A stretch of DNA of 64,000 nucleotides from Hymenopellis radicata (taxonomy: Eukaryota > Basidiomycota > Agaricomycetes > Agaricales > Physalacriaceae). Below are positions 23,701 to 37,400 of the stretch, piece by piece. A program made the translations under genes and the position numbers. The notes beneath the pieces were generated by a model that worked only from the letters and a program-made list of their open reading frames with translations, was not told the origin of the DNA and did no database searches. The stretch lies in NCBI GenBank assembly GCA_015501595.1, contig JADNRX010000182.1:43031-107030 (forward strand). Reading direction: 5' to 3'. The first letter of the stretch is position 1. The number at the start of each line of letters is the position of its first letter.

Positions 23701-26700
23701 GATCGCCCATGCCTAGCTACATGCTTTTGCATTGTAGCCCTACAATTGATGGGACCCTAGGCTGGGGTTTACTCATTTTAGCTGTAACCCTATTATAGGT
23801 TTAGCTTTTAGCTTTCGATCACCCCTGTCTAGCTACAGTCTTTTCCATTTTAGATCTAAAATTGATGGGACCCTAGACTGTGGTTTACGCACCTATATTA
23901 GGAAGGTAGAGTACACCATGGTCCTGTAGGGTACACCTTGGTCCTTTGTAGGGTACACCTCGGTCTAATCCTGACTCTGTTGCAGATCATACGTCTCTCT
24001 TGTCTTTGTCCGAGTTCCGTGTACTCACTCTTACAGTCGTTGTATATATACGCCTTTGTATGTCTAGCCGAACATCTTATTGTCATCGTTGCTTCTCAAC
24101 CGTGTTCTCGACGTAAGACCGCTACTCAACAATGTTATGCTGGAGACGTCACTGTCATCTGCATCGTAGTTCTTTGCGGATGATGGCTACTCACTCTTTT
24201 AGATCCCTTCTGCAGTTCTCATACGTATACGCGTCCGTAAGGCTTGCTGAACGTCTTATCGTCGTCGTCGCTTCTCAACTATGTTCTCGACGTCAGACCG
24301 ATACTTGACAATATTATTATGCTGCTACTACCGTCTATGCTGACATCGTCTTTCGCTACAGTCGCGGCATAGATATACCCTTCCATAAGTCTGGCTCGAC
24401 GTCTCATCATTGTCGTTGTCGACTCTTAACTGTGTTCATAATGTCTATCTACTACTCGACAGGGTTATGCTGCAGACGTCGCTGTCATCTGCATCATTGT
24501 AGGTCTTTGCGGACGACGACAACGAAAACTTGAATGAGAACAGATGACGATGCTATATTATGCAGTACAGCACACGTAGCCAAGGAGGAGGATCTTGCTC
24601 TACACATCACTTCCGAAGCAATAAGTTCTCGCAGTCATATGTACTCGTCACAGTCTGGTGTGTTTTAACTGTCGATCGTCATCGGAGAGACTATTCTGCT
24701 CAGAGTCAGACTATGCATCTCAGAGCAGTAAGCGAATCAGGAGTCATTGCTATGTCGCATGCGGCGGAGCAGGGTAATCTTAGCTCATCATGTTCGTGAT
24801 GACCTAATTTAATATTCGTATCTGAGACTGCACAATTTTATGTCAGTGTTCTCGGTACTATAGCTCTGATGCTGTACGTCAAACTTGCAGTCTCAACGTG
24901 TCGTCTCATCTGGTCAGTCTCTGCACTCGCTTTTTGCCACTCTAAAAACATCAACCCAGTGTACACAGAGCCAACTGCAAGACTCCATGTCATGTTGCTG
25001 TGGCGCAGCATCAATCTGCATTGACGTAGTTCCAAGTACTCGAACACGTCAAGGTAGATCTAAAGATTGCCCAACAACAATCCCGCAGCAATGTCATGCT
25101 TGTTTAAGAGTGTAGAAGCTGCAAGGTCAAACAATGTTGCTGTTCGACATCTTAGTACGCTTTCGAGTTGTCGTATGATCTCCGTCTTGTTGCTGTTCGT
25201 CTTCAGATGCCTTTCTATGAGCTACGTCTATTATCTGCTTATTGATTAACTAGTGCTCGATAGCGACTGAGCGCAGTTACTCGTAATTGACTCTGTGATT
25301 GCGACTGCGATTCACGACTGTAGTAGCGAAGGCGTAGAGTCATCAGACGAGGAACGGGTAGGGTGAGCAGAGGTGGTGTCCTTCGAATTTACTCTATGAA
25401 AAAACGGCCCGTTTCCCGACTGTAGTGACCAGCACGTAAAGCTATGCTGCGACATATGGTTAGGGTGAGCAGAGGTGGTGCTGTTCGAATTTACGCTTTG
25501 AAAAAACGGCCCGTTTCCCGACTGTAGTGGCCAGCGCGTAAAGTCATGATGCGAGGTGATGACTTGAACAATGGATGCAAGTTTATGCACGTAGTAGCAA
25601 GAGCGCTGTTAGACATCTTATGACGTAGACTAGAATGATGGACAGACAGAACCATACTATAGGGTTTAATTTTAGCTTTTGATCGCCCATGCCTAGCTAC
25701 ATGCTTTTGCATTGTAGCCCTACAATTGATGGGACCCTAGGCTGGGGTTTACTCATTTTAGCTGTAACCCTATTATAGGTTTAGCTTTTAGCTTTCGATC
25801 ACCCCTGTCTAGCTACAGTCTTTTCCATTTTAGATCTAAAATTGATGGGACCCTAGACTGTGGTTTACGCACCTATATTAGGAAGGTAGAGTACACCATG
25901 GTCCTGTAGGGTACACCTTGGTCCTTTGTAGGGTACACCTCGGTCTAATCCTGACTCTGTTGCAGATCATACGTCTCTCTTGTCTTTGTCCGAGTTCCGT
26001 GTACTCACTCTTACAGTCGTTGTATATATACGCCTTTGTATGTCTAGCCGAACATCTTATTGTCATCGTTGCTTCTCAACCGTGTTCTCGACGTAAGACC
26101 GCTACTCAACAATGTTATGCTGGAGACGTCACTGTCATCTGCATCGTAGTTCTTTGCGGATGATGGCTACTCACTCTTTTAGATCCCTTCTGCAGTTCTC
26201 ATACGTATACGCGTCCGTAAGGCTTGCTGAACGTCTTATCGTCGTCGTCGCTTCTCAACTATGTTCTCGACGTCAGACCGATACTTGACAATATTATTAT
26301 GCTGCTACTACCGTCTATGCTGACATCGTCTTTCGCTACAGTCGCGGCATAGATATACCCTTCCATAAGTCTGGCTCGACGTCTCATCATTGTCGTTGTC
26401 GACTCTTAACTGTGTTCATAATGTCTATCTACTACTCGACAGGGTTATGCTGCAGACGTCGCTGTCATCTGCATCATTGTAGGTCTTTGCGGACGACGAC
26501 AACGAAAACTTGAATGAGAACAGATGACGATGCTATATTATGCAGTACAGCACACGTAGCCAAGGAGGAGGATCTTGCTCTACACATCACTTCCGAAGCA
26601 ATAAGTTCTCGCAGTCATATGTACTCGTCACAGTCTGGTGTGTTTTAACTGTCGATCGTCATCGGAGAGACTATTCTGCTCAGAGTCAGACTATGCATCT

Positions 26701-29700
26701 CAGAGCAGTAAGCGAATCAGGAGTCATTGCTATGTCGCATGCGGCGGAGCAGGGTAATCTTAGCTCATCATGTTCGTGATGACCTAATTTAATATTCGTA
26801 TCTGAGACTGCACAATTTTATGTCAGTGTTCTCGGTACTATAGCTCTGATGCTGTACGTCAAACTTGCAGTCTCAACGTGTCGTCTCATCTGGTCAGTCT
26901 CTGCACTCGCTTTTTGCCACTCTAAAAACATCAACCCAGTGTACACAGAGCCAACTGCAAGACTCCATGTCATGTTGCTGTGGCGCAGCATCAATCTGCA
27001 TTGACGTAGTTCCAAGTACTCGAACACGTCAAGGTAGATCTAAAGATTGCCCAACAACAATCCCGCAGCAATGTCATGCTTGTTTAAGAGTGTAGAAGCT
27101 GCAAGGTCAAACAATGTTGCTGTTCGACATCTTAGTACGCTTTCGAGTTGTCGTATGATCTCCGTCTTGTTGCTGTTCGTCTTCAGATGCCTTTCTATGA
27201 GCTACGTCTATTATCTGCTTATTGATTAACTAGTGCTCGATAGCGACTGAGCGCAGTTACTCGTAATTGACTCTGTGATTGCGACTGCGATTCACGACTG
27301 TAGTAGCGAAGGCGTAGAGTCATCAGACGAGGAACGGGTAGGGTGAGCAGAGGTGGTGTCCTTCGAATTTACTCTATGAAAAAACGGCCCGTTTCCCGAC
27401 TGTAGTGGCCAGCACGTAAAGCTATGCTGCGACATATGGTTAGGGTGAGCAGAGGTGGTGCTGTTCGAATTTACGCTTTGAAAAAACGGCCCGTTTCCCG
27501 ACTGTAGTGGCCAGCGCGTAAAGTCATGATGCGAGGTGATGACTTGAACAATGGATGCAAGTTTATGCACGTAGTAGCAAGAGCGCTGTTAGACATCTTA
27601 TGACGTAGACTAGAATGATGGACAGACAGAACCATACTATAGGGTTTAATTTTAGCTTTTGATCGCCCATGCCTAGCTACATGCTTTTGCATTGTAGCCC
27701 TACAATTGATGGGACCCTAGGCTGGGGTTTACTCATTTTAGCTGTAACCCTATTATAGGTTTAGCTTTTAGCTTTCGATCACCCCTGTCTAGCTACAGTC
27801 TTTTCCATTTTAGATCTAAAATTGATGGGACCCTAGACTGTGGTTTACGCACCTATATTAGGAAGGTAGAGTACACCATGGTCCTGTAGGGTACACCTTG
27901 GTCCTTTGTAGGGTACACCTCGGTCTAATCCTGACTCTGTTGCAGATCATACGTCTCTCTTGTCTTTGTCCGAGTTCCGTGTACTCACTCTTACAGTCGT
28001 TGTATATATACGCCTTTGTATGTCTAGCCGAACATCTTATTGTCATCGTTGCTTCTCAACCGTGTTCTCGACGTAAGACCGCTACTCAACAATGTTATGC
28101 TGGAGACGTCACTGTCATCTGCATCGTAGTTCTTTGCGGATGATGGCTACTCACTCTTTTAGATCCCTTCTGCAGTTCTCATACGTATACGCGTCCGTAA
28201 GGCTTGCTGAACGTCTTATCGTCGTCGTCGCTTCTCAACTATGTTCTCGACGTCAGACCGATACTTGACAATATTATTATGCTGCTACTACCGTCTATGC
28301 TGACATCGTCTTTCGCTACAGTCGCGGCATAGATATACCCTTCCATAAGTCTGGCTCGACGTCTCATCATTGTCGTTGTCGACTCTTAACTGTGTTCATA
28401 ATGTCTATCTACTACTCGACAGGGTTATGCTGCAGACGTCGCTGTCATCTGCATCATTGTAGGTCTTTGCGGACGACGACAACGAAAACTTGAATGAGAA
28501 CAGATGACGATGCTATATTATGCAGTACAGCACACGTAGCCAAGGAGGAGGATCTTGCTCTACACATCACTTCCGAAGCAATAAGTTCTCGCAGTCATAT
28601 GTACTCGTCACAGTCTGGTGTGTTTTAACTGTCGATCGTCATCGGAGAGACTATTCTGCTCAGAGTCAGACTATGCATCTCAGAGCAGTAAGCGAATCAG
28701 GAGTCATTGCTATGTCGCATGCGGCGGAGCAGGGTAATCTTAGCTCATCATGTTCGTGATGACCTAATTTAATATTCGTATCTGAGACTGCACAATTTTA
28801 TGTCAGTGTTCTCGGTACTATAGCTCTGATGCTGTACGTCAAACTTGCAGTCTCAACGTGTCGTCTCATCTGGTCAGTCTCTGCACTCGCTTTTTGCCAC
28901 TCTAAAAACATCAACCCAGTGTACACAGAGCCAACTGCAAGACTCCATGTCATGTTGCTGTGGCGCAGCATCAATCTGCATTGACGTAGTTCCAAGTACT
29001 CGAACACGTCAAGGTAGATCTAAAGATTGCCCAACAACAATCCCGCAGCAATGTCATGCTTGTTTAAGAGTGTAGAAGCTGCAAGGTCAAACAATGTTGC
29101 TGTTCGACATCTTAGTACGCTTTCGAGTTGTCGTATGATCTCCGTCTTGTTGCTGTTCGTCTTCAGATGCCTTTCTATGAGCTACGTCTATTATCTGCTT
29201 ATTGATTAACTAGTGCTCGATAGCGACTGAGCGCAGTTACTCGTAATTGACTCTGTGATTGCGACTGCGATTCACGACTGTAGTAGCGAAGGCGTAGAGT
29301 CATCAGACGAGGAACGGGTAGGGTGAGCAGAGGTGGTGTCCTTCGAATTTACTCTATGAAAAAACGGCCCGTTTCCCTAGCTACATGCTTTTGCATTGTA
29401 GCCCTACAATTGATGGGACCCTAGGCTGGGGTTTACTCATTTTAGCTGTAACCCTATTATAGGTTTAGCTTTTAGCTTTCGATCACCCCTGTCTAGCTAC
29501 AGTCTTTTCCATTTTAGATCTAAAATTGATGGGACCCTAGACTGTGGTTTACGCACCTATATTAGGAAGGTAGAGTACACCATGGTCCTGTAGGGTACAC
29601 CTTGGTCCTTTGTAGGGTACACCTCGGTCTAATCCTGACTCTGTTGCAGATCATACGTCTCTCTTGTCTTTGTCCGAGTTCCGTGTACTCACTCTTACAG

Positions 29701-31980
29701 TCGTTGTATATATACGCCTTTGTATGTCTAGCCGAACATCTTATTGTCATCGTTGCTTCTCAACCGTGTTCTCGACGTAAGACCGCTACTCAACAATGTT
29801 ATGCTGGAGACGTCACTGTCATCTGCATCGTAGTTCTTTGCGGATGATGGCTACTCACTCTTTTAGATCCCTTCTGCAGTTCTCATACGTATACGCGTCC
29901 GTAAGGCTTGCTGAACGTCTTATCGTCGTCGTCGCTTCTCAACTATGTTCTCGACGTCAGACCGATACTTGACAATATTATTATGCTGCTACTACCGTCT
30001 ATGCTGACATCGTCTTTCGCTACAGTCGCGGCATAGATATACCCTTCCATAAGTCTGGCTCGACGTCTCATCATTGTCGTTGTCGACTCTTAACTGTGTT
30101 CATAATGTCTATCTACTACTCGACAGGGTTATGCTGCAGACGTCGCTGTCATCTGCATCATTGTAGGTCTTTGCGGACGACGACAACGAAAACTTGAATG
30201 AGAACAGATGACGATGCTATATTATGCAGTACAGCACACGTAGCCAAGGAGGAGGATCTTGCTCTACACATCACTTCCGAAGCAATAAGTTCTCGCAGTC
30301 ATATGTACTCGTCACAGTCTGGTGTGTTTTAACTGTCGATCGTCATCGGAGAGACTATTCTGCTCAGAGTCAGACTATGCATCTCAGAGCAGTAAGCGAA
30401 TCAGGAGTCATTGCTATGTCGCATGCGGCGGAGCAGGGTAATCTTAGCTCATCATGTTCGTGATGACCTAATTTAATATTCGTATCTGAGACTGCACAAT
30501 TTTATGTCAGTGTTCTCGGTACTATAGCTCTGATGCTGTACGTCAAACTTGCAGTCTCAACGTGTCGTCTCATCTGGTCAGTCTCTGCACTCGCTTTTTG
30601 CCACTCTAAAAACATCAACCCAGTGTACACAGAGCCAACTGCAAGACTCCATGTCATGTTGCTGTGGCGCAGCATCAATCTGCATTGACGTAGTTCCAAG
30701 TACTCGAACACGTCAAGGTAGATCTAAAGATTGCCCAACAACAATCCCGCAGCAATGTCATGCTTGTTTAAGAGTGTAGAAGCTGCAAGGTCAAACAATG
30801 TTGCTGTTCGACATCTTAGTACGCTTTCGAGTTGTCGTATGATCTCCGTCTTGTTGCTGTTCGTCTTCAGATGCCTTTCTATGAGCTACGTCTATTATCT
30901 GCTTATTGATTAACTAGTGCTCGATAGCGACTGAGCGCAGTTACTCGTAATTGACTCTGTGATTGCGACTGCGATTCACGACTGTAGTAGCGAAGGCGTA
31001 GAGTCATCAGACGAGGAACGTGTAGGGTGAGCAGAGGTGGTGTCCTTCGAATTTACTCTATGAAAAAACGGCCCGTTTCCCGACTGTAGTGGCCAGCACG
31101 TAAAGCTATGCTGCGACATATGGTTAGGGTGAGCAGAGGTGGTGCTGTTCGAATTTACGCTTTGAAAAAACGGCCCGTTTCCCGACTGTAGTGGCCAGCG
31201 CGTAAAGTCATGATGCGAGGTGATGACTTGAACAATGGATGCAAGTTTATGCACGTAGTAGCAAGAGCGCTGTTAGACATCTTATGACGTAGACTAGAAT
31301 GATGGACAGACAGAACCATACTATAGGGTTTAATTTTAGCTTTTGATCGCCCATGCCTAGCTACATGCTTTTGCATTGTAGCCCTACAATTGATGGGACC
31401 CTAGGCTGGGGTTTACTCATTTTAGCTGTAACCCTATTATAGGTTTAGCTTTTAGCTTTCGATCACCCCTGTCTAGCTACAGTCTTTTCCATTTTAGATC
31501 TAAAATTGATGGGACCCTAGACTGTGGTTTACGCACCTACATTAGGAAGGTAGAGTACACCATGGTCCTGTAGGGTACACCTTGGTCCTTTGTAGGGTAC
31601 ACCTCGGTCTAATCCTGACTCTGTTGCAGATCATACGTCTCTCTTGTCTTTGTCCGAGTTCCGTGTACTCACTCTTACAGTCGTTGTATATATACGCCTT
31701 TGTATGTCTAGCCGAACATCTTATTGTCATCGTTGCTTCTCAACCGTGTTCTCGACGTAAGACCGCTACTCAACAATGTTATGCTGGAGACGTCACTGTC
31801 ATCTGCATCGTAGTTCTTTGCGGATGATGGCTACTCACTCTTTTAGATCCCTTCTGCAGTTCTCATACGTATACGCGTCCGTAAGGCTTGCTGAACGTCT
31901 TATCGTCGTCGTCGCTTCTCAACTATGTTCTCGACGTCAGACCGATACTTGACAATATTATTATGCTGCTACTACCGTCT
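17772..31980. repeat. Tandem array, 1,980-bp unit, eight copies (one internally deleted, last partial)
   Basis: Unit starts are at 17772, 19752, 21732, 23712, 25692, 27672, 29376 and 31356. Copy 6 (27672-29375) is 1,704 bp because 276 bp are missing at its end. Copy 8 stops at 31980 where unrelated sequence begins. Copies differ at only a handful of positions, for example tgtcattg in copy 1 against tgtcatcg later, gtgacc against gtggcc in copies 2-4, and gaacgtgtag in copy 7. Each unit holds three diverged ~170-bp subrepeats in its first third and a ~100-bp direct duplication near its end (first copy about 19420-19620). Small frames recur in every unit but none looks coding. The near identity points to recent amplification or ongoing homogenisation. 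Confidence 0.97.
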
Positions 31981-32990
31981 AGTTACCTACGGCTGGAACC
32001 ACGGTGCGTGGTTCCACCTGGGTCCGTTGGAACCACGCTAATCTACCCAGGTCTGCTACCCAGGTCTGGTAGAACCACGCTAAGCTACCCGCGCCATGAC
32101 CCCAGGCCATACATGCACAACCCTCCTGCGTCTAAAATTTCCCCGCGCGGGGGATTTGTCCATCCATACATTCTCTACTTGGAGGCTAACCATGACAGCG
32201 TACGCCAAACTTCCTCGCATAGGGAACTGACTACTCGTACCAATACAGGAAATCCCCCGCGCGGGGAAATTTACATCACATTCATATTCCGAGTGCTTGA
32301 CACAGTACGCAAAACCTCACCCTACGGACGACTGACCGTTCATACAACTACAGGAAATCCCCCGCGCGGGGAGATTTGTATCACGTGACCAGTGTAAAAT
32401 TCCCTGAGGAGAGGATCCAGGCATTCATATTTAGAGTACTTGATACAATATACAAACTCTGGCCCCAAGGCCGACTGGCCATTCATAGCACATACGACTG
32501 CAGAAAATCCCCCGCGCGGGGAGATTTATGTCACGTGAAAAGGTCTGGGCAGGATCTATCTAACAATGACACAGTATGTAGGATTTCCGCGCACGGGAAA
32601 ACTTACCAAACTTACTATCATTTATACAACTACAGAAAATCCCCGCGTGGGGATAGACATAGGGTGACAGTATATAAAATTCAGTGCTCGGACCATCTTG
32701 CATATGCTCACCGCGTATCGTAACTCATCTGGAATTTGCCATGCAGCACCTCATAGGAAAATTCCCCGGGTGGGGAGATTTACGTGACAGGATAGCAGAA
32801 GTGAGATGAACCCATTGTGTGAGGCGTCCTATGCAGTCTGACTGCTCACTCCATTACAGAAGATTTCCTGCGGGCTTCCTACACCATACACATATAGAGA
32901 TTTCCCCGCGCGGGGACTTCTGCTCTATTATGTCACATGATGGGCAGTTGATCCCATCAGCGGTCCGTGTTGACTCAGTCTGTTCCGAGT
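31981..32990. repeat. Diverged repeat array carrying CCCCGCGCGGGG palindromes
   Basis: Begins with a hairpin at 31995-32015 (ggaaccac...gtggttcc). Palindromes of the form aaatcccccgcgcggggattt lie at 32135, 32250, 32355, 32505, 32636 (short form), 32757 and 32897, with two worn copies near 32581 and 32859. The spacers are related to one another (cttgayacartayrcaaa-type text and CACGTGA just after the palindrome), so this is an old tandem array of units of about 70-150 bp. The frames 31888-32388 and 32376-32723 run through it and are not taken as genes. Confidence 0.85.
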
Positions 32991-33898
32991 GAACTCGGGT
33001 TCGTTTCTACGATTTTCAACACTCACCATTCTGAATCTGCTATCTGTTTGGCTGTGTAAATCCTTGTTCTCACGCTGGAGGATCCTGACCTATGTATCTG
33101 CTACTCTTCCACTCTTCTTCCTATCCTGTATGTACCGATTTCCAAATGATGTCTCTCCTAGGGTTTTCGACACCCAGGAGTCCGAATACGGTGTCGGATT
33201 GCTGGCGCAGATCCTCATTCTTGCGCTGTAGCATCGTCACCTCTTCCCCGCCTCTCTGCCTGCATGATTTCTGCACCGTTTCCTTTGCTTTTTGGGGCGT
33301 CTGTAGTGTATTTGGCATGTCCGAATCGAATGGTGGCCTCCACTAGTGTGTGTGCGACCCCCCTGCTGCGCTGCCTCCTTATCAGTTAATTTAGATCGAA
33401 TCCCAGTGTAATCTCCTCGCTTCTGCTGACCCCAGTGCCCTCGTCGTCTGTGATCCTAGCATTTTAGAGGCCTAGGAATCAATTGCCATCGTCCCCGCAC
33501 CTGCGCGATGCCATGTTCTGGCTCCAGGCCGTCATCACTTCCTTCGGCGATATTCTGGTCGCATTTTCCTGTGTTCTAACCCCTCCAATGCACCCATTCT
33601 GATGTATCCTAATGTTATACAAACCCCGGAAGCCGAATCTGGCATCAGATTGGCCGCCCATCCTCATCATCTCACTGGGCTGCCCTACTCTCTATTCCCG
33701 TGCCCAGCTACTCTCCCACGGCATCTCCAATCTGCTGCCTCTTTCGCGGCACCTGTCCTCCTCCTCGAGCTATGATGTCTGACCCTCCATACACTCTCCA
33801 TGCCCCACATACACGAGTCGCTATTGGCTTACAGTTTTAGATACGCGCCGGTTAAACAGAAGATGATTTGACGTTGGTATTGTATACATCAATGTAAA
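32991..33898. repeat. Decayed copy of the hairpin satellite
   Basis: Around 33160-33200 the sequence ctagggttttcgacacccag followed by gagtccgaat matches the motif of the satellite at 43.6-45.3 kb, and a worn echo occurs near 33620-33660. No gene is seen. Confidence 0.6.
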
Positions 33899-34376
33899 TT
33901 AGATATCACTCTCGATTTTCCAATAATCACTATTCAGATCCGAAAAGGTATCTTCGTTACTCTCCTCCTTTTCGCTAGATGACATTTCTGCGATCACCTC
34001 TTCTCGAGTTGCCAAGAGTTGACGCCACTTTTTCCACAATATCGCTGCACGTTGACATAGAGACACGTCACTTGCGGGAAGCGCTGGAACGTTCTTGGGA
34101 TGGGCTAAGCGAGCAACGGGCTTGTAAATTCCTGTGGCTACCAGAAGTTCATGCTTTGGAATATCAGCATTAACTTCAAGCCATGTCAGAACACCGTCAA
34201 TTTTAGGAATATCCTAAGACATATTTTTAGCTATTAAGTTGATAGAAATAGGATATACATACGATTAATCCAGCTTTTGAAAATGCGGCCTGTTGCAGAT
34301 CAATTCGCTTTCCATGCCACAACAGACCTTCTTCGCGCTGCACATCTTCACCTGGGAGACACTCTTCTCGGTACAT
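33899..34376 (-). CDS. Small protein E of the minus-strand cluster, unknown family
   Basis: Two exons (34376-34263 and 34213-33899) with a consensus intron (GTATGT...TTAG) join in phase. ATG 34376 begins MYREECLPGEDVQREEG; the second exon gives DIPKIDGVLTWLEVNADIPK, a basic stretch (ILWKKWRQLLATREE) and a very acidic tail (SSSEKEESNEDTFSDLNSD). I do not recognise it. It starts only 36 bases after the stop of protein A on the same strand, and TATAAAA sits directly before its ATG. The basic block plus acidic tail suggests a nuclear accessory protein, but this is only inference. It could also be a mis-spliced last exon of gene A, although the phases do not fit. Confidence 0.55.
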
Positions 34377-34412
34377 TTTTATATCAGTCGTAAATTACAT
34401 TCATTGTGATGA

Positions 34413-37400
34413 TTACTCGCCATTCCCATCAAGACTATCCGCCGCATCGCTTAGATTAGCTCCCTTCTTATTCGTTACCTTTGTGCTACCAGATCCAGAA
34501 GCCTCCGGTTGAAGTGTACTTTGCGTATTCATCGGCGAGCCAATAAGTGCCTTGCGCGTCTCCTGAAACTCCTCAAAGTACTCGTCGACCTCCTGTGGCG
34601 TCGCATAATTCAAATTCAGCTTGACCACGCCCTCGCTCTCGAGTTTCTCCCTCGCCCAAGTCATATCGAGATCCGTTGCAACAAGATTAGGGTCCTGGAT
34701 CAGAGCGCCCTCTTTGGCATACGAAAAGTAAACGCTCTATATGAGTAATGTTATCTTGTTTTAGCTTCCGGCGTAGGACAGAATAAATACCTTCAAAAGG
34801 TCATTTCGAGCGCGTCCGACCTCTTCCATACAAGTCGGCCTTTCGTCACCATCCTCCGCTGCGGCGCGTGGTTTCGGCGCAGTGCCGAAAAGAGCGTATT
34901 GATTGATCAGCTTATCCAGCTTTGAGCTAAACTCGATGAACCGCCGCTCGCCACGCTGAACCTCCGCATTCAGCATGACCTGATCAGCGCTAAGACCCTT
35001 GAACGCGTCAGCGTCGCCGTGAGGCAACTTGTCCCATCCGCAGCTATAGCTCTCCGCGTAGTCATCACGATTATCGCAGAGTTGAAATATGTCGTGCCGG
35101 ATCTCTGAAAAGAGAGGTCGATCCAAAAGGTCCTCATATACCTGAATGCGGCTTAGAGCTAGGAGAATGCTGTTCCATAGGGATAGGACCTGATCGCTTG
35201 GTTTGGTCGTCGTGTTTTGAACGATATGCCAAGCATGTGACGTCTTGCGAAGCATGACAATGATCCGACTGAGAGCGAGGCGAAGAGGCCCAATAGCCGC
35301 AAGATCCGCATTGGACAGCTTTATCCTTGCGGCATTCGACTGCTCGTCGCGTCCCTTCACGAGGAACGAAACGGCGAGGTCCTCAAACTTTGCATATTCC
35401 GTCTCCTTCACCCCCATCTCCATGGCTAAGGTAGCATCCACACGCTTCGCGGTTTGCCTCCATTCCGGATAAGACTCCTTCAGCGGCATTGTGTGAAGGA
35501 AGTTAAGCGCATCCTGCCACCCACGTAGACGCCATTTCAGGAAAAGGAGAGTGAGCCTGTAGACCGCCTGATCCGTGCTGGCATCTTTGGTGTTGCGATC
35601 GATATATTGGATTACCATCGTCCATCCTGACGTTCGCTCACTCAGCGTTTTCTTCTCGCTGGTATTAGGTTTAAGAGCGCGGAAGTCTATCATTCCGTAA
35701 TCTGTCAGAGTTTAAGTATGATATCCAACAATCAGTATGGGTAGACGTACGAGCATGCAAAGATTTTTAAACGGCTTCATATCCTCCGGTCCTGCTACCC
35801 CTTTCCCATTGGTCCGAGGGAGACAGAGCGTTACCAGCGAGGCCAAGACCGTCTTGGTAAGGAGTGGCCAGCACGTATCAGGAATGGCAAAAGAACGTCC
35901 GACATGGCTAAGCAGAGCCGTCTCGAAGAGGTAGAAGAAACGGACGCTTTCAATAGCAGGGCAGTTGGACAATACATGCTCACGATACTTTTTGAACGCA
36001 TCGGACCATGTTTTGGCTGTGCTTGACCCAGCAGCGGTTCCAAAGGTATCAAAGAAAATAGGCTCCAGATGTTCGATGTAGGCACTGTCGAGAGCGGAAA
36101 GAACGTCATCGGAGGGTAGAGAGAGGGTGCCGTCCTCCAGATCCTTCATAATTTGGGCGCCGTACTGTCGCAGATGGGCAGACTGCTGCTTGTCGGGCAT
36201 CGCTAAAAAGGAGGCTTTCGATGGTGCGATGTCAAAGCACTCATGATTCAGAATGCCTAACAGAGCGATACCGGTACCAACGAGGCCCTCAAATATCTAT
36301 ATCAAATATCAACTATCGATAAACACCAATACAGGAACATACGCACGACGTCGACATGTTGAGAAATAACCTCAAACTTCTTCTCATCATACCACACCTT
36401 CTCCTTTGCCTCCGCGGTTATGAGCGAGAAATGACGACGGTCGGAGAGTGATGTCAGAGTTCGCATCAACGTGGGATTAAGAAGGATATTGCGAAGGCGA
36501 GTCGTACGCCTCTCAGCATCCACCATTTGGGTCACCGTCAGCTGCAATTTCGCAGCAAAGGTGCGCTCTGAAGGATTGGGGCCAAGAGCGCGTAACTCTT
36601 TGAGCATAGTCCATATGATACTTGTTCCCGTCTCATCGGCCGTAATCGGACGAACATTGGATGCCAGACAGAGAAGCAAATCGACCTCATCATCCTTTTC
36701 AGCATGAATACCCTCTGGAGCATGTCATCAGACAACGAAAGTTAAATAGGTTGGCATACGCACCGGAGGAGTAGAATTTGCAAAGCCATTTTCCTTGACT
36801 CTGACGCGCCGCTCTAAGCCCTTTCAGCCTCACAATCAAATCCTCTATTGCGTCTCCTTCCCCTGCATCGTTAATCAGTTTGTTCAATGTCTTCATCCGC
36901 TTATCGAGGTCCTTGATGACATAGTCCTGAAGCAAGGCACGTCGGTGATTGCCGTTCAGAAGGAAGATGGTTACGTCCTTCTTGGTGGTATGAAACTTGA
37001 CGTCCTCGAATGGCCCGATGTACGACATCGTCAAGGTACTCATATCAACATCCCTCCTCGAGCAGACGATCGTCATGGCAAAATCGGTACTGTCGTTGTA
37101 GATTAACTTTCCGCCATTGGATTGCTCCCAGATCTGCTTCACAACGGGGACGTTAATGCTTCGGTCATGAATGGCACCCGTAGCAATCTTCGGCTGCGTC
37201 TCGTCATCTTCGGCCGTATCAAAGTGTACGTTCCCCATGCCTATCATGATATCAGGCTTCTCCAACCTCATCATAAGCGACTTGCGTCTCTCTTCCGGCA
37301 AGCCGTTGACCCTCTCCTCTGAGAGACGAAACTGTCGATGATGTTCAGCGTAAACTCTATGCAACTAGCGTTATATTTACCTGAGCAACTTTGTCGGCAT

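Noticed and set aside
17958..31827. Repeated 60-92 codon frames in every 1,980-bp unit
   Set aside because: Copied passively with the unit; no domain, and no evidence of coding beyond repetition.
31888..32723. Frames of 166 and 115 codons in the palindrome array
   Set aside because: They run through the CGCG palindromes and array spacers; no domain and no splice support.
32137..32919. Possible CRISPR-like array from evenly spaced palindromes
   Set aside because: The spacers are diverged copies of one another and spacing is irregular; the genome is clearly eukaryotic.
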